DNA of 64,000 bases from Pedobacter nutrimenti (GCF_003208655.1 NZ_QKLU01000003.1:62001-126000); one strand, 5' to 3'; counted from the first letter of the stretch, positions 25,401 to 34,630 are shown. The notes: generated by a model not told the origin, from the sequence alone. Program-made: numbers and translations.

Positions 25401-25610
25401 TTACCAATGGACGGTAAAAAAATGCCTTAATCTCATATAGATAACAACCAGTAGCAATAATACCATAATCCAATAGATACCCATCAGCCAGGGCTTGGGC
25501 TTATGGGTATTGCTTTTCTTTTTCTTCTTTATAGTTCTTTGGGAAGTAACCGGGGACTTGTTTGCCCCGGTTGGTCGGCGATGGTTGTTTTTATGTTGCG
25601 TTTCGTCCAT
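25401..25610 (-). CDS. Small single-pass membrane protein
   Basis: 69 aa. A polar, basic N-terminal half (HKNNHRRP, IKKKKKSNTHKPK) is followed by one transmembrane helix (GIYWIMVLLLLVVIYM) and a short tail. The gene starts 14 bp after the adaptor stop on the same strand, which suggests it belongs to the operon. I do not recognise a family. The 220 bp between it and feoB is AT-rich and probably carries the feoB promoter; I see no gene there. Confidence 0.55.
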   Translation of the reverse strand: MDETQHKNNHRRPTGANKSPVTSQRTIKKKKKSNTHKPKPWLMGIYWIMVLLLLVVIYMRLRHFFTVHW

Positions 25611-25624
25611 CTCTGATCAATCTA

Positions 25625-26872
25625 TTATTCCTCTTCGGCTGAACCCATTGATTTTGATTGCAGATAAAATGCTCCCTTTGTAACGATCTGTACGTTTTCG
25701 GGTAGTTTTTCCAAAGGTGTTATTTGAATATAGCCAAGCTCTGAAACACCCGTAACTACTTCTACTTTTTTGAAATGTGTAGCCTCTTCTGCTTCTTTTT
25801 CTTCGTCGCTTTCTGAATGTGCCTCATGTTTTTTTTCGCTGCTTTCTTCTACAACAAAAATGTATTCTTTTCCCTCTGCCTTTACTACGGCATCTAGAGG
25901 AACTACAGTTAATAATTCAGTTCCTACATTAATCAAACCAGTTACATACATTCCCGGAATTAAATTCCGCCCTGTTTTGTTGATAATAGCATGCACCACA
26001 ACTCCCTTACTGTCATTTTCAAAGGATTTGTTAATACCGTAGATTTTACCTTCGATTAGCTGATTGTCTTGGTTTGTCAACTGGAAATTTACCTTTTGCC
26101 CAATCCTTATCTTAGATAGATCCTTTTCATATACGATAAGATCTGCATGTATATTGGAGTTGTCCACTATATCCATAAGTGACGTTCCAGGCTGAGCGTA
26201 GGAACCCGTTTGAGCGCTAATTGTTCCTATAGTACCCTTTATAGGTGAAGTGATGGGGTATTGAGATGTCAGATTACCTGTAGCAATTTGTTTAGCTGAA
26301 ATGCCAAGCTGTTGGAGCTGGCGCTCTAGGGCTTTTATCCGTGATAGTTCGGAATTGTAATTGGCCTGTGAAAGCTGAAATGATTTCCCCGTGCCAGCCC
26401 CTGCGTCTTTTAATTGTTTTTGTCTGTTATACTCTGCTTCAACATAGGTAAACCCATTTTTTGCAGAAAGATAATCTTGCTGTATTTTGAGTAGATCCTG
26501 ATTTTCTATAATAGCTATAATTTGTCCTTTACTAACTTTCTGGCCTTCAATTACATTGATTCTGAAGATCACTCCACCTGAAAGGACATTCACCTGAGCT
26601 TTATTTTGAGGGGGGACTTCCAATTTGCCACTTGCTTTTACAACAGCAGAGAGGTTCTTGTGCTCGATGTTTCCGATTTGTATACTTACTGCCTGCATTT
26701 GTGCCTTAGATAGCTCAAGCCCTTCGGCAGGTTCTTCTTTTTCTGCATGGCTTTCTGTCGGTTTTTCTGATGGAATCGCTTTTCCATTTTTACACGCCGT
26801 CATCATTGTACCTATGAAAAGCATAACAAGGATAATACTTAGTCCCTGTTTTATATTGATTGGTAATTTCAT
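25625..26872 (-). CDS. CzcB-type periplasmic adaptor lipoprotein
   Basis: 415 aa. Lipoprotein signal with MTAC lipobox at about residue 27. HlyD-type order: lipoyl half VLSGGVIFRINVIEGQKVSK, coiled-coil hairpin (about 130-200), second lipoyl half SPIKGTIGTISAQTGSYAQP, beta-barrel, and a C-terminal membrane-proximal part. A His/Glu-rich insertion (KKHEAHSESDEEKEAEE, around 345-365) may bind metal. It lies 4 bp after the CzcA fusion it serves. Diverged from the adaptor at 6474 but of the same class. Confidence 0.92.
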   Translation of the reverse strand: MKLPINIKQGLSIILVMLFIGTMMTACKNGKAIPSEKPTESHAEKEEPAEGLELSKAQMQAVSIQIGNIEHKNLSAVVKASGKLEVPPQNKAQVNVLSGGVIFRINVIEGQKVSKGQIIAIIENQDLLKIQQDYLSAKNGFTYVEAEYNRQKQLKDAGAGTGKSFQLSQANYNSELSRIKALERQLQQLGISAKQIATGNLTSQYPITSPIKGTIGTISAQTGSYAQPGTSLMDIVDNSNIHADLIVYEKDLSKIRIGQKVNFQLTNQDNQLIEGKIYGINKSFENDSKGVVVHAIINKTGRNLIPGMYVTGLINVGTELLTVVPLDAVVKAEGKEYIFVVEESSEKKHEAHSESDEEKEAEEATHFKKVEVVTGVSELGYIQITPLEKLPENVQIVTKGAFYLQSKSMGSAEEE

Positions 26873-26876
26873 CTGA

Positions 26877-29800
26877 TTATTCTCCTTTTAAATATTGTAA
26901 TTGAATGGCCGATTGATTTAATTGATTTACCATTTCCAAATAGGTAAGCCTGCTCTGTATGGCTAATGAAACATTCTGAATGAACTCGATATAGCCAATC
27001 TCTCCCAGGTCAAAAGAAACCTGGGCGATACGAAGCTGTTCATCTGCTTGTTTTAAGCCTAATGAGGTATAATAGTCCACGAGCTGTTTATTTTTGATGT
27101 ATTCTTGTAATGCCTGTTGGTATTGGGTCTGGAACTGTGCCTGAATACGCAGGTAATCAGTCTCGGCAATCTGAGCTGCTATTTTTTCGCTATTTACCTT
27201 GGCACGTCCTGCTCCATTAAACAGAGGAACAGCAACTCCTAACTGGATACCTGCAATCCGGGTACCTGGGGTATATCCCCGATTAATTTTAGCGGGATCA
27301 AAAGATTTGATAACCAATTGCTGACTGTACCCCAAGGTAAGGTCAGGCATAGCCCTTGATTGCTGTAGTTTAATCCTGGCGTTTGCGACTTCAATTTGTT
27401 GCTGATAATAGCCAACCAATGGATTACTGCTTGTAAACGCTGTACCTGGTTCATTGATCAATAATATCGGCAGACCGATTTCCGCCAATTGAACAGGAGC
27501 ATGGATATTAAGTAATTGTTGTAAGTTGAGTTCCTGAATTTTGAGATCTGTTTGGGCCGCTTTTTTTAATGCCTGTACTTCCTGATATTTGTTCCTGGCG
27601 GTGATCAGTTCCAGGTTGGAGGTTTCACCGGTTTTAAATCTAATCTCCGATTTGTTTATGAAGTTCCGATAAACGCTGTCCTGAAAATCTAAAGTACGAA
27701 GTGTTCGCAAACTGAACAGATAACCATAATAGGCTATTTTTGTATCCCTTATAATTTCTGCCTGTGTAAAATTTCGCGATTTTTCTGCGAGCCGGGTTTG
27801 CAGGTTTAATACCGTACGCTGGTTTTTGTAAAGCCCAGGCCAGGCGAAAGTTTGGGTTGCACCCAAAGAATTGTCGCTTCCTCCGCCTCCGGAAGGATCT
27901 TGGGAAAGCGTAAATTCTGTTTTAGCGGGATCAAATCCTGTTTTCTGTAAGGCCCTTGCCTGATCCACACTAAGATTTGCAGACCTGACCTGCAGATTGT
28001 TTTTTACTGCCAGTGAGATAATGCTGTCCAAGGTGAGCGGCGCCGTTTGGGCTTGTGCTGTGCTGAAACTTCCAAACCCTGATAGAACCAATAAAAAAAC
28101 GATCACCAATGGTTTCCTGGCTTTGCTGATCTTTATTTTTCTACCCGAGAACAGGATATAAAGACAGGGCAAGACGAAAAGAGTTAAAAATGTGGCAGAG
28201 ATCAATCCCCCGATAACAACCGTAGCAAGTGGCTTTTGTACTTCGGCACCGGCTCCCGCAGATAAGGCCATTGGTAAAAAACCAAGTGATGCTACTGCAG
28301 CGGTCATAATTACAGGCCTAAGCCTAACTTTTGTCCCTTCAATTACCCGTTTATAAATATCTGTGACCCCTTCCTGTTTCAGCTGGTTGAAATAGCCGAT
28401 CAGAACAATACCATTGAGCACCGCAACACCAAACAAGGCAATAAATCCTACACCTGCCGAAATACTAAATGGCATCCCCCTGGCAAGCAAAGCGAAAACG
28501 CCACCTATTGCTGATAAAGGAACGGCAGTAAAAATAAGGAGCATTTGTGTAAAAGACCGGAAGGTGACATACAACAGCACCAGAATTAAGATCAATGCAG
28601 CAGGGACTGCGATTGCTAATCGTTTCTTGGCTTCAAGCAGGTTTTCAAACTGTCCGCCATAAGTCACATAATAACCCGGCGGAAGTTTCAGTTTTTCACC
28701 CATTATTTTCTGAATATCAGCTACGGTACGTTCTACATCACGCCCCCGAACATTAAAGCCTACATAAATTCTCCGTTTTCCATCTTCCCTCGATACTTGT
28801 GCCGGGGCTTCTTTCAAAGATATCGAAGCTATTTGACTCAAGGGGATTTTGTTGCCAGAGGGTAGGGGTATAAATAGGTTGCCTATACCGGATATGTCTT
28901 GCCTTAGGTCTTTTTGTAAGCGGACTACCATATCAAAGCGTTTCTCACCTTCAAATACGACCCCCGCCACCTGTCCGGCATAAGCCGTTTTTAGTATTGA
29001 ATTTACATCACTGATGGTTAATCCATATTGGGCAATCTTATCCCGATCATATTCCACAACAACCTGCGGTAGCCCGCTTACCCGTTCCACTATTGGTTCA
29101 CTTACACCTTCAACAGGCGTTATTAATTTGGCTATTCGGTTGGCTTGTTGGGTCAGTATATCCAGATCTTCCCCATATACCTTAATCGCAACATCCTGGC
29201 GGACACCGGTCATAAGTTCGTTAAAACGCATCTGCATCGGTTGTGTAATTTCTATGTTGACACCCGGTAATACAGAGAGTGCCTCCTCCATTTTTTCAAC
29301 CAATTCTTCTTTAGTTTCTGCACTTACCCATTCGCCTTTGGGTTTCATGGCAACCATCATATCCGCACGTTCTACCGGCATTGGGTCAGTTGGAATTTCT
29401 GAACTGCCTATTCGTGTAACTACCTGTTTTACTTCAGGAAACTGACCTTTGAGGATTTTTTCTGCTTTGCCGAAAGTTTCTACTGCTTGTGTGAGCGATG
29501 TTCCTTGTGCCATTGCAATTTCTACGGTCAGATCCCCTTCATCTAATTGGGGTATGAACTCGCCACCCATACCACTAAATAGCCAGATTGAAAATCCAAA
29601 CAGCAACAAAGTAGCGGCAACAGTGAGTTTTTTGAACTTCAGTACCTTTTCTAAAGCAGGCTGGTAAATATCCCGGAGACGATCCATCAATTTATCAGAA
29701 ATAGTACGCTTGTGCACAGTATTCTTACTAAGGAATAGGGCGCTCATCATAGGTACATAGGTCATAGACAATATGAATGCCCCGATAATGGCAAAAACAA

Positions 29801-31247
29801 CAGTTTCTGCCATCGGCTTGAACATCTTTCCTTCGATCCCCACCAGTGATAATAAAGGCAGGTAAACGATAAGAATAATAATTTCGCCGAAAGCTGCACT
29901 ATTACGGATCTTGGAAGAGGCTGTAAAAACCTCCTGATCCATTTGGCTTTGAGTTAGCCTTGGCTTATCGGGAAAAAGCTTGCTTTCTGTTAAGCGGAAA
30001 ACAATGGCCTCAACGATAATTACCGCCCCATCTACGATCAGACCAAAATCAATGGCTCCTAAGCTCATCAGGTTTCCTGAAACACCAAACAGACGCATCA
30101 TAGCAAAAGCAAAAAGCATCGATAGTGGGATTACAGATGCTACCACCAAACCTGCGCGCCAGTTACCTAACAGAAGGAGCAAGACAAAAATAACGATCAG
30201 CGCACCTTCAATCAGGTTTTTTTGTACCGTGCTGATAGCACGTCCAACCAGTTCTGTACGATCAATAAATGGTTCTATGACCACCCCTTCGGGCAATGAT
30301 TTTTGAACTTGAACGATACGTTCTTTTACATTTTTAATAACCTCGTTAAAATTTTCTCCTTTGAGCATTAGGGTAATCCCTGCTACTACTTCTCCTTCAC
30401 CATTCCGGGTTACCGCACCATAACGGGTGGCGCTACCAAATTGAACAGTCCCTATGTCTCGGATCAGGATGGGTACACCACCTGCATTCTTTACTACGAT
30501 TTTTTCAATATCGGCAAGTGTCTTTACCTGGCCTATTCCACGGATTGAATATGAATTACTCTGTTGTTCAATATACGAGCCCCCTGTATTTTCATTGTTC
30601 TGTTCAAGTGCCTGATAAATTTCTGGGATAGTGATGTTAAATGAATTGAGTTTATCGTTGTTTAGGGCAATTTCATATTGTTTGACATATCCGCCCCAAC
30701 CGCTCACTTCGGCGACCCCCTTTGTCCCGGCCAGCTGTGTTCTGACAACCCAATCCTGTAAAGTTCGTAGATCGGTAGCCGAATACTTGCTTTCATATCC
30801 CTTTTTGGTATGAAGAACATATTGGTATATTTCACCTAAGCCAGTAGTAATAGGTGCTAGTGCAGGTTCTGCAAGACCTGCCGGTATTTTTCCTTCTGCT
30901 TCCTTTAATTGGGCATTTACCTGTTGTCGTGCCCAGTAGATATCTGTTTCATCCGTAAAAACGATTGTAATCACCGAAAGCCCTGATCTTGAGATGGAAC
31001 GTTTCTCAAGCACATTCGGAATGTTGGCCATTGCCAATTCTATGGGAGCCGTGATAAATTGCTCAACTTCCTGCGCCCCTAAACTTGGGGCCTGTGAAAT
31101 GACCTGTACCTGGTTGTTGGTAATATCAGGTACGGCATCAATGGGTAGCTTGGTTAATGAATAAATTCCCCATATTATTAGCGCCAGGGTCATTATACCT
31201 ATTGCTATTTTATTCTTTATGGAGAATAAAATGATTTTATTAAACAT
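26877..31247 (-). CDS. CzcA-type RND efflux pump fused to a TolC-like outer-membrane factor (second copy)
   Basis: 1456 aa, the same layout as the protein at 2071. An HME-RND domain spans about 1-1040, with YWARQQVNAQL in the porter domain and a TM4 signature DFGLIVDGAVIIVEAIV at D400, indicating divalent cations. A basic stretch SGRKIKISKARK and a hydrophobic run end in STAQA|QTAPL at 1066/1067, again resembling an internal signal peptide. The TolC-like domain (LTLDSIISLAVKNNL onward) completes it. Sequences of the two fusions have diverged considerably, so this is not a recent duplication. It is first of the pump genes of the minus-strand operon. Confidence 0.93.
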   Translation of the reverse strand: MFNKIILFSIKNKIAIGIMTLALIIWGIYSLTKLPIDAVPDITNNQVQVISQAPSLGAQEVEQFITAPIELAMANIPNVLEKRSISRSGLSVITIVFTDETDIYWARQQVNAQLKEAEGKIPAGLAEPALAPITTGLGEIYQYVLHTKKGYESKYSATDLRTLQDWVVRTQLAGTKGVAEVSGWGGYVKQYEIALNNDKLNSFNITIPEIYQALEQNNENTGGSYIEQQSNSYSIRGIGQVKTLADIEKIVVKNAGGVPILIRDIGTVQFGSATRYGAVTRNGEGEVVAGITLMLKGENFNEVIKNVKERIVQVQKSLPEGVVIEPFIDRTELVGRAISTVQKNLIEGALIVIFVLLLLLGNWRAGLVVASVIPLSMLFAFAMMRLFGVSGNLMSLGAIDFGLIVDGAVIIVEAIVFRLTESKLFPDKPRLTQSQMDQEVFTASSKIRNSAAFGEIIILIVYLPLLSLVGIEGKMFKPMAETVVFAIIGAFILSMTYVPMMSALFLSKNTVHKRTISDKLMDRLRDIYQPALEKVLKFKKLTVAATLLLFGFSIWLFSGMGGEFIPQLDEGDLTVEIAMAQGTSLTQAVETFGKAEKILKGQFPEVKQVVTRIGSSEIPTDPMPVERADMMVAMKPKGEWVSAETKEELVEKMEEALSVLPGVNIEITQPMQMRFNELMTGVRQDVAIKVYGEDLDILTQQANRIAKLITPVEGVSEPIVERVSGLPQVVVEYDRDKIAQYGLTISDVNSILKTAYAGQVAGVVFEGEKRFDMVVRLQKDLRQDISGIGNLFIPLPSGNKIPLSQIASISLKEAPAQVSREDGKRRIYVGFNVRGRDVERTVADIQKIMGEKLKLPPGYYVTYGGQFENLLEAKKRLAIAVPAALILILVLLYVTFRSFTQMLLIFTAVPLSAIGGVFALLARGMPFSISAGVGFIALFGVAVLNGIVLIGYFNQLKQEGVTDIYKRVIEGTKVRLRPVIMTAAVASLGFLPMALSAGAGAEVQKPLATVVIGGLISATFLTLFVLPCLYILFSGRKIKISKARKPLVIVFLLVLSGFGSFSTAQAQTAPLTLDSIISLAVKNNLQVRSANLSVDQARALQKTGFDPAKTEFTLSQDPSGGGGSDNSLGATQTFAWPGLYKNQRTVLNLQTRLAEKSRNFTQAEIIRDTKIAYYGYLFSLRTLRTLDFQDSVYRNFINKSEIRFKTGETSNLELITARNKYQEVQALKKAAQTDLKIQELNLQQLLNIHAPVQLAEIGLPILLINEPGTAFTSSNPLVGYYQQQIEVANARIKLQQSRAMPDLTLGYSQQLVIKSFDPAKINRGYTPGTRIAGIQLGVAVPLFNGAGRAKVNSEKIAAQIAETDYLRIQAQFQTQYQQALQEYIKNKQLVDYYTSLGLKQADEQLRIAQVSFDLGEIGYIEFIQNVSLAIQSRLTYLEMVNQLNQSAIQLQYLKGE

Positions 31248-31430
31248 AAACGTTATTGATCTTGAGGTGTAGAATTTAAACTCAACTGTATGACACTAAT
31301 AGGTGCCTCAGTTACAGTATGAGTCTTGTCCGTTATAAGTATTAACTATTAGTGGTTTGTATTTGCTATTAATAAATAGTTGGGTTCGGCAATTCCTACC
31401 TCACCTCTTTAATACATACCCAAAATAAAT

Positions 31431-31751
31431 TTAATATTTTGGAGGTTGCCAGATTGACAATGATATAGAAGAAATAACTTGGGGATAAAAAGCATTATAA
31501 ATTTTCTGCCCGAAGGTATATAATAAACTAAAGGAAGGTGATACAGTTGTTGTGATTGGAAAACCCAAACAGCTGGAGCAGCTACAGAAGGGGGAACAGA
31601 TGTCTGAAGTAAAAGGCAAATTTTGTGTATCACTCTTTTTGATGTGGAGTGTCTTGCTTTCATTTTTGCTCGCAATTGCTTCTGCTTCTGCACACGGAAT
31701 GCAACTTAGCACGAGCACCATAATGGCCATTATGAAAGTAAAAAATCTCAT
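31431..31751 (-). CDS. DUF6660-like small Cys-rich exported protein
   Basis: 106 aa from the ATG at 31751 (MRFFTFIMAI); the longer frame from 31802 adds 17 unlikely residues. A signal peptide with conserved IPC, then polar residues, the motif CSPFCSCSSCLGF around 65-77, and a C-terminal SLSIWQPPKY. This fits the small DUF6660-type family found just upstream of CzcA pumps in Bacteroidota. Cysteines would bind metal in the periplasm. It precedes the CzcA fusion by 183 bp on the same strand. A broken relative occupies the same place before the first czc operon (1296). Confidence 0.7.
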   Translation of the reverse strand: MRFFTFIMAIMVLVLSCIPCAEAEAIASKNESKTLHIKKSDTQNLPFTSDICSPFCSCSSCLGFPITTTVSPSFSLLYTFGQKIYNAFYPQVISSISLSIWQPPKY

Positions 31752-31798
31752 TAGATTGCAAATATAGGATAATATACCATGCAATAGTATTACAATTG

Positions 31799-32108
31799 TC
31801 ATTTATGTAGTGCATTGCCCGAACAACCCCTTGATTGCCATGTTAATTTTCTTTGACCCAAATTTGTCAGGGAGGATACATCAGATATAATATTTTCTGG
31901 AACGCAGAAAGTTTGTCTGCATTTCGTACAATGAAAATGTACGTGCAGATTTTCAGGGTGGCACTCACATCCCTTTCAAAAAATTGATCTAATTGGTGAA
32001 GGCTAAATGCAGCCTCTTGGTTAGACAACACATCCATGACTAATAAATTAATGACAGTGGGCTTCACACCTTTACTGATTAATTTTTTTCTATATTTTTC
32101 GGGCGCAT
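31799..32108 (-). pseudogene. Fur/Zur-family repressor relic with internal deletion
   Basis: From a possible ATG at 32108 the minus strand reads ISKGVKPTVINLLVMDVLSN and FSLHQLDQFFERD, the N-terminal winged-helix start of Fur/Zur proteins. It then jumps, with a frame change, to ECHPENLHVHFHCTKCRQTF and CVPENIISDVSS, the zinc-binding C-terminal part with CxxC. The recognition helix and the middle are missing. It ends at TGA 31799. Clearly non-functional as a repressor. It lies just upstream of the minus-strand metal operon it may once have controlled. Confidence 0.75.
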
Positions 32109-32402
32109 GCTAGTAAACTTTCGAATAGGTCAAATTTAACCATTCTATAACTTAATATTATGCTAAAGAGATTTTACTTTAAGGAATTATACTGTCTGTA
32201 GAAAGGGGCATTATCTTCAAGTCATCGAACTGAAGATCTAACTTATTATTCTAATTTACATCCCTTTCAAAAACCTCTTATCTGAAACCATTTGAAACTG
32301 GCCAATAAAAAAGTCCTATTTATGCCTCATCGCTTAAAGAAATAAGGACAGCATTTAATCTTATATTCATGTGCGTTTTTCTTATCAATGCCAGTTCAAA
32401 GA

Positions 32403-32870
32403 TCATGATAGGTATCGTGATTAATGAGACCCCTGAGAATCTACAATCAGGGAAAATTCCTAAGACCAGTAATTTGTATTTGCTTATTAATGAGTATATA
32501 GCAGTCAGTAACGTAATTACTAGAAAATGCGTAAATCCAATAAACGTGATATTTGGGTTGACCAATAAATGCCTCATGAATCTGGCATTGAATTGTTAAA
32601 TTCAGGGCAGGCCAATATAATAAATTCGCACTGGCGAAAGAAATAGCATACAATTTGCAGGAAATACAGCTTTATTTCCCGGTATGTAATGCCAAAACGA
32701 TGATTGAAATTACAGATCAGTCTGTTCCGGCCTTGCCTAATGAATCTATTGTACAATCTGATGGTCTAAACTATATCTTTATTCAAGCATCATCTTCAGA
32801 AACCAGAAGATTTACTGTTAAAAAGATTCCGGTTAAAAAAAGCATTGAGGGGAAAGTTGCACAGAGGTAA
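32403..32870 (+). pseudogene. Decayed CzcB-type adaptor gene fragment
   Basis: Plus-strand sequence aligns with the middle and C-terminal half of the adaptor at 6474-7637: LQSGKIPKTSNLYLLINEY matches LQSGKISKTSNLYSPINGY, and QSVPALPNESIVQSDGLNYI matches QSVPALPNEAIVQSDGLDYI. It contains stops and frameshifts near 32600-32660 and lacks both ends. Similarity to the 6474 copy is high, so it derives from that lineage. The rest of 31752-33010 shows only the Fur relic and the ArsR operator. Confidence 0.8.
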
Positions 32871-32946
32871 GATTACAAGATAATTTTGACAATAACTTTA
32901 TACTGCATGGCTTTTGAAACACAAAATACTTTAGCAGTTCACTTGC

Positions 32947-32970
32947 TTATTTAAGTATTTGCTTAAGTAA
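32947..32970 (+). promoter_or_regulatory. Putative ArsR-family operator of the arsR-merTP operon
   Basis: TTATTTAAG (32947-32955) and CTTAAGTAA (32962-32970) form an inverted repeat (8 of 9) around TATTTG. The same arms around the same-length spacer occur before the second arsR copy (34930-34955). A candidate -7 box TACCTTTA starts 12 bp downstream (32982). Position fits autorepression. Confidence 0.6.
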
Positions 32971-33010
32971 GTAAATACACTTACCTTTAACCCGAATTAT
33001 TAAGAATACT

Positions 33011-33394
33011 ATGGAGAATTTGAACGTCTGTATCCGGGATAAAGCAAACCCATTACAGATTAACGAATGCAGGAACAAGATGGCTGCAAATGAGGATTCA
33101 TTTACACAATTGTCCAGCATATTGGCATTGACGGGGAATCAGGTACGGTTGAAAATTCTTTACCTGCTGAATCAGGAAAAGGAGCTGTGCCCCTGTGATC
33201 TTAGTGATATCCTGGGCATGAGCATTCCGGCAGTCTCTCAACACCTGCGGAAGATGAAAGATGGGAACATTGTTGAATTCCGGAAGGAAGGACAAACGAT
33301 CTTCTATTCTCTTAAAGTTGAACATTTGGATCTGCTGCATCCATTTTTCAGTATCATTAACGGGAAGAACTTAACAGTTGAACGGTATGAGTAA
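33011..33394 (+). CDS. ArsR/SmtB-family metal-sensing repressor
   Basis: 127 aa. Winged helix-turn-helix with VRLKILYLLNQEKELCPCDLSDI (helix 3 carries the CxC metal site CPC) and recognition helix MSIPAVSQHLRKMKDGN. This is the ArsR/CadC layout in which As, Hg, Cd or Pb binding to helix-3 cysteines releases DNA. Additional N-terminal cysteines (C7, C20) might contribute. The next gene, merTP, overlaps its end by 8 bp, so it likely regulates mercury or related thiophilic-metal uptake/handling. An inverted repeat upstream is its likely operator. A truncated sister copy is at 34631. Confidence 0.9.
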   Translation: MENLNVCIRDKANPLQINECRNKMAANEDSFTQLSSILALTGNQVRLKILYLLNQEKELCPCDLSDILGMSIPAVSQHLRKMKDGNIVEFRKEGQTIFYSLKVEHLDLLHPFFSIINGKNLTVERYE

Positions 33395-33995
33395 AGCAAA
33401 GTATAATAATAAATTATTAGGTTCAGGGATATTGTTAGCCCTTACTTCATCCATGTGTTGCATTATGCCAATGCTGGCTTTATTTGGTACTGCCGGTAGT
33501 GCTGTAACTATGTTTAGCTGGGTAGCCCCGCTAAGACCATATTTGCTGGCTGCAACGGTCCTGATATTAGGAGTCACATTTTATCAGGCATACAAACCTG
33601 TTGCAAAAGATGATTGCGGCTGTGCTGAAAGGAGAACCGGGATGCAATCAAAAAGTTTCTTATGGATTGTCACCATCTTATCCATTGGCTTCTCCACTTT
33701 TCCTTATTACGGACCATATTTCCAAAAGAATGTACAAAGACAGTCAAAGGCGAACATTTCTAATGTTCAGCAAACAGTAATTCAAATACAAGGAATGAGT
33801 TGTGCCGCTTGTGAAGGGCATGTCAACCGCGCTTTACAGGAGAGAAAGGGTGTACAGGAAGTAACAACTTCATACGCAAAAGGTGAATCCGTTGTGAAGT
33901 TTGACAGCACCCAAATATCCATCCGGCAATTAGCGAATACCATACAAAGCGAAACAGGTTATAAAGTAACAAACGTAAAAACAGATGTCAACTAA
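33387..33995 (+). CDS. merTP: MerTP-type mercuric transport protein (MerT-MerP fusion)
   Basis: 202 aa from the ATG at 33387. Residues 1-65 resemble MerT: GSGILLALTSSMCCIMPMLALFG places a Cys pair in the first membrane helix. A DCGCAERR segment (about 74-81) and a further membrane helix follow. Residues about 130-200 form a MerP-like HMA domain with GMSCAACEGHVNRAL. MerTP imports Hg(II) to feed mercuric reductase, yet no merA is in this window, so it may handle another thiophilic metal or rely on merA elsewhere. It overlaps arsR by 8 bp and the next gene by 11 bp. Confidence 0.88.
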   Translation: MSKAKYNNKLLGSGILLALTSSMCCIMPMLALFGTAGSAVTMFSWVAPLRPYLLAATVLILGVTFYQAYKPVAKDDCGCAERRTGMQSKSFLWIVTILSIGFSTFPYYGPYFQKNVQRQSKANISNVQQTVIQIQGMSCAACEGHVNRALQERKGVQEVTTSYAKGESVVKFDSTQISIRQLANTIQSETGYKVTNVKTDVN

Positions 33996-34203
33996 AAGAG
34001 TAATCCTTCAATCCATTATTACCTGTCCTTTATGTCATCATAAAAAGGAAGAAACCATGCCCACCGATGCTTGTCAGTATTTCTATGAATGCGAAAATTG
34101 TCATCAGCGGTTAAAACCATTGCAAGGGGACTGCTGTGTGTTTTGCAGTTATGGAACTCTAAAATGCCCTCCAATGCAAATGGGCAATTGCTGTTCAAAT
34201 TAA
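33985..34203 (+). CDS. GDCCVxC domain-containing small protein
   Basis: 72 aa with eleven cysteines, arranged as CPLCHHKK, CQYFYECENCHQ, and the family signature GDCCVFCSYGTLKCPPMQ. This small cytoplasmic-looking family accompanies MerTP genes in Bacteroidota and other phyla. It likely binds metal through its Cys pairs. The start overlaps the merTP stop by 11 bp, indicating coupling. Function unproven. A relic of the same pair is at 18319-18521. Confidence 0.85.
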   Translation: MSTKRVILQSIITCPLCHHKKEETMPTDACQYFYECENCHQRLKPLQGDCCVFCSYGTLKCPPMQMGNCCSN

Positions 34204-34213
34204 AATTGATTGG

Positions 34214-34239
34214 ATTTTATTTTGATCTTAGAATAAAAT
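34214..34239 (+). terminator. AT-rich hairpin after the mer-like operon
   Basis: ATTTTATT (34214-34221) pairs with AATAAAAT (34232-34239); a second short stem CCTTA/TAAGG follows. Weak but well placed 10 bp after the last gene. The rest of 34240-34430 is AT-rich with no gene I can see. Confidence 0.35.
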
Positions 34240-34434
34240 GGCCTTAAAAATGTAAGGTTATTTAGTCATCTATTTTAATAATTTAATTCTTATTCCTGCT
34301 TTGATCAATGTTCCGTGTTATAGTTCATAAATGGTCCTAAATATTAGACGGGGAATACTGCCAATATAAGTATTCTCCAGGGAGTTTGTTAAGCAGGTAT
34401 GCGTATTTCAATGAAATTTGGAGCGGAATAGAAC

Positions 34435-34630
34435 GTCAGTTTAATTGCGGATTGAAGGGGTCAGTTTTACGGTTCTTCGTCACTTTTGGTGAAAACCTAT
34501 AAATGATACGCTTTTTGCAGAGATTCCTACTTGCATATTGAGCTTTTTCGAGATTGAAAATTATTTTTTTAGAGTCGGATATGGAATTCTTCACCAAAAG
34601 TGACGATGAACCAGTTTTACCGAAACTCCC
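34435..34630. other. IS-like terminus relic, itself split by a MITE
   Basis: Removing the MITE leaves about 54 bp in which GTCAGTTT occurs twice (34435-34442 and 34460-34467), 25 bp apart, like the repeated sites at some IS ends. ArsR homology stops exactly where this sequence begins (34630). Family not assignable from the end alone. Confidence 0.35.
34471..34612. mobile_element. MITE-like element, copy 2 (142 bp)
   Basis: Terminal inverted repeats of 23 bp (34471-34493 and 34590-34612, one mismatch) match those of the element at 19194. It is flanked by an 8-bp duplication AGTTTTAC (34463-34470 and 34613-34620). Apart from the ends and an adjacent CTATAAAT, the core differs from copy 1 although the length is almost the same. 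Confidence 0.8.

Noticed and set aside
29014..29445. A 143-residue plus-strand frame inside the second CzcA fusion
   Set aside because: Lies wholly opposite a clear pump gene; Ser/Thr/Ile-rich composition typical of antisense frames.
33000..34203. A complete mercury resistance operon
   Set aside because: arsR, merTP and a GDCCVxC protein are present but no merA, merB or merR is in the window, so mercury reduction cannot be claimed.
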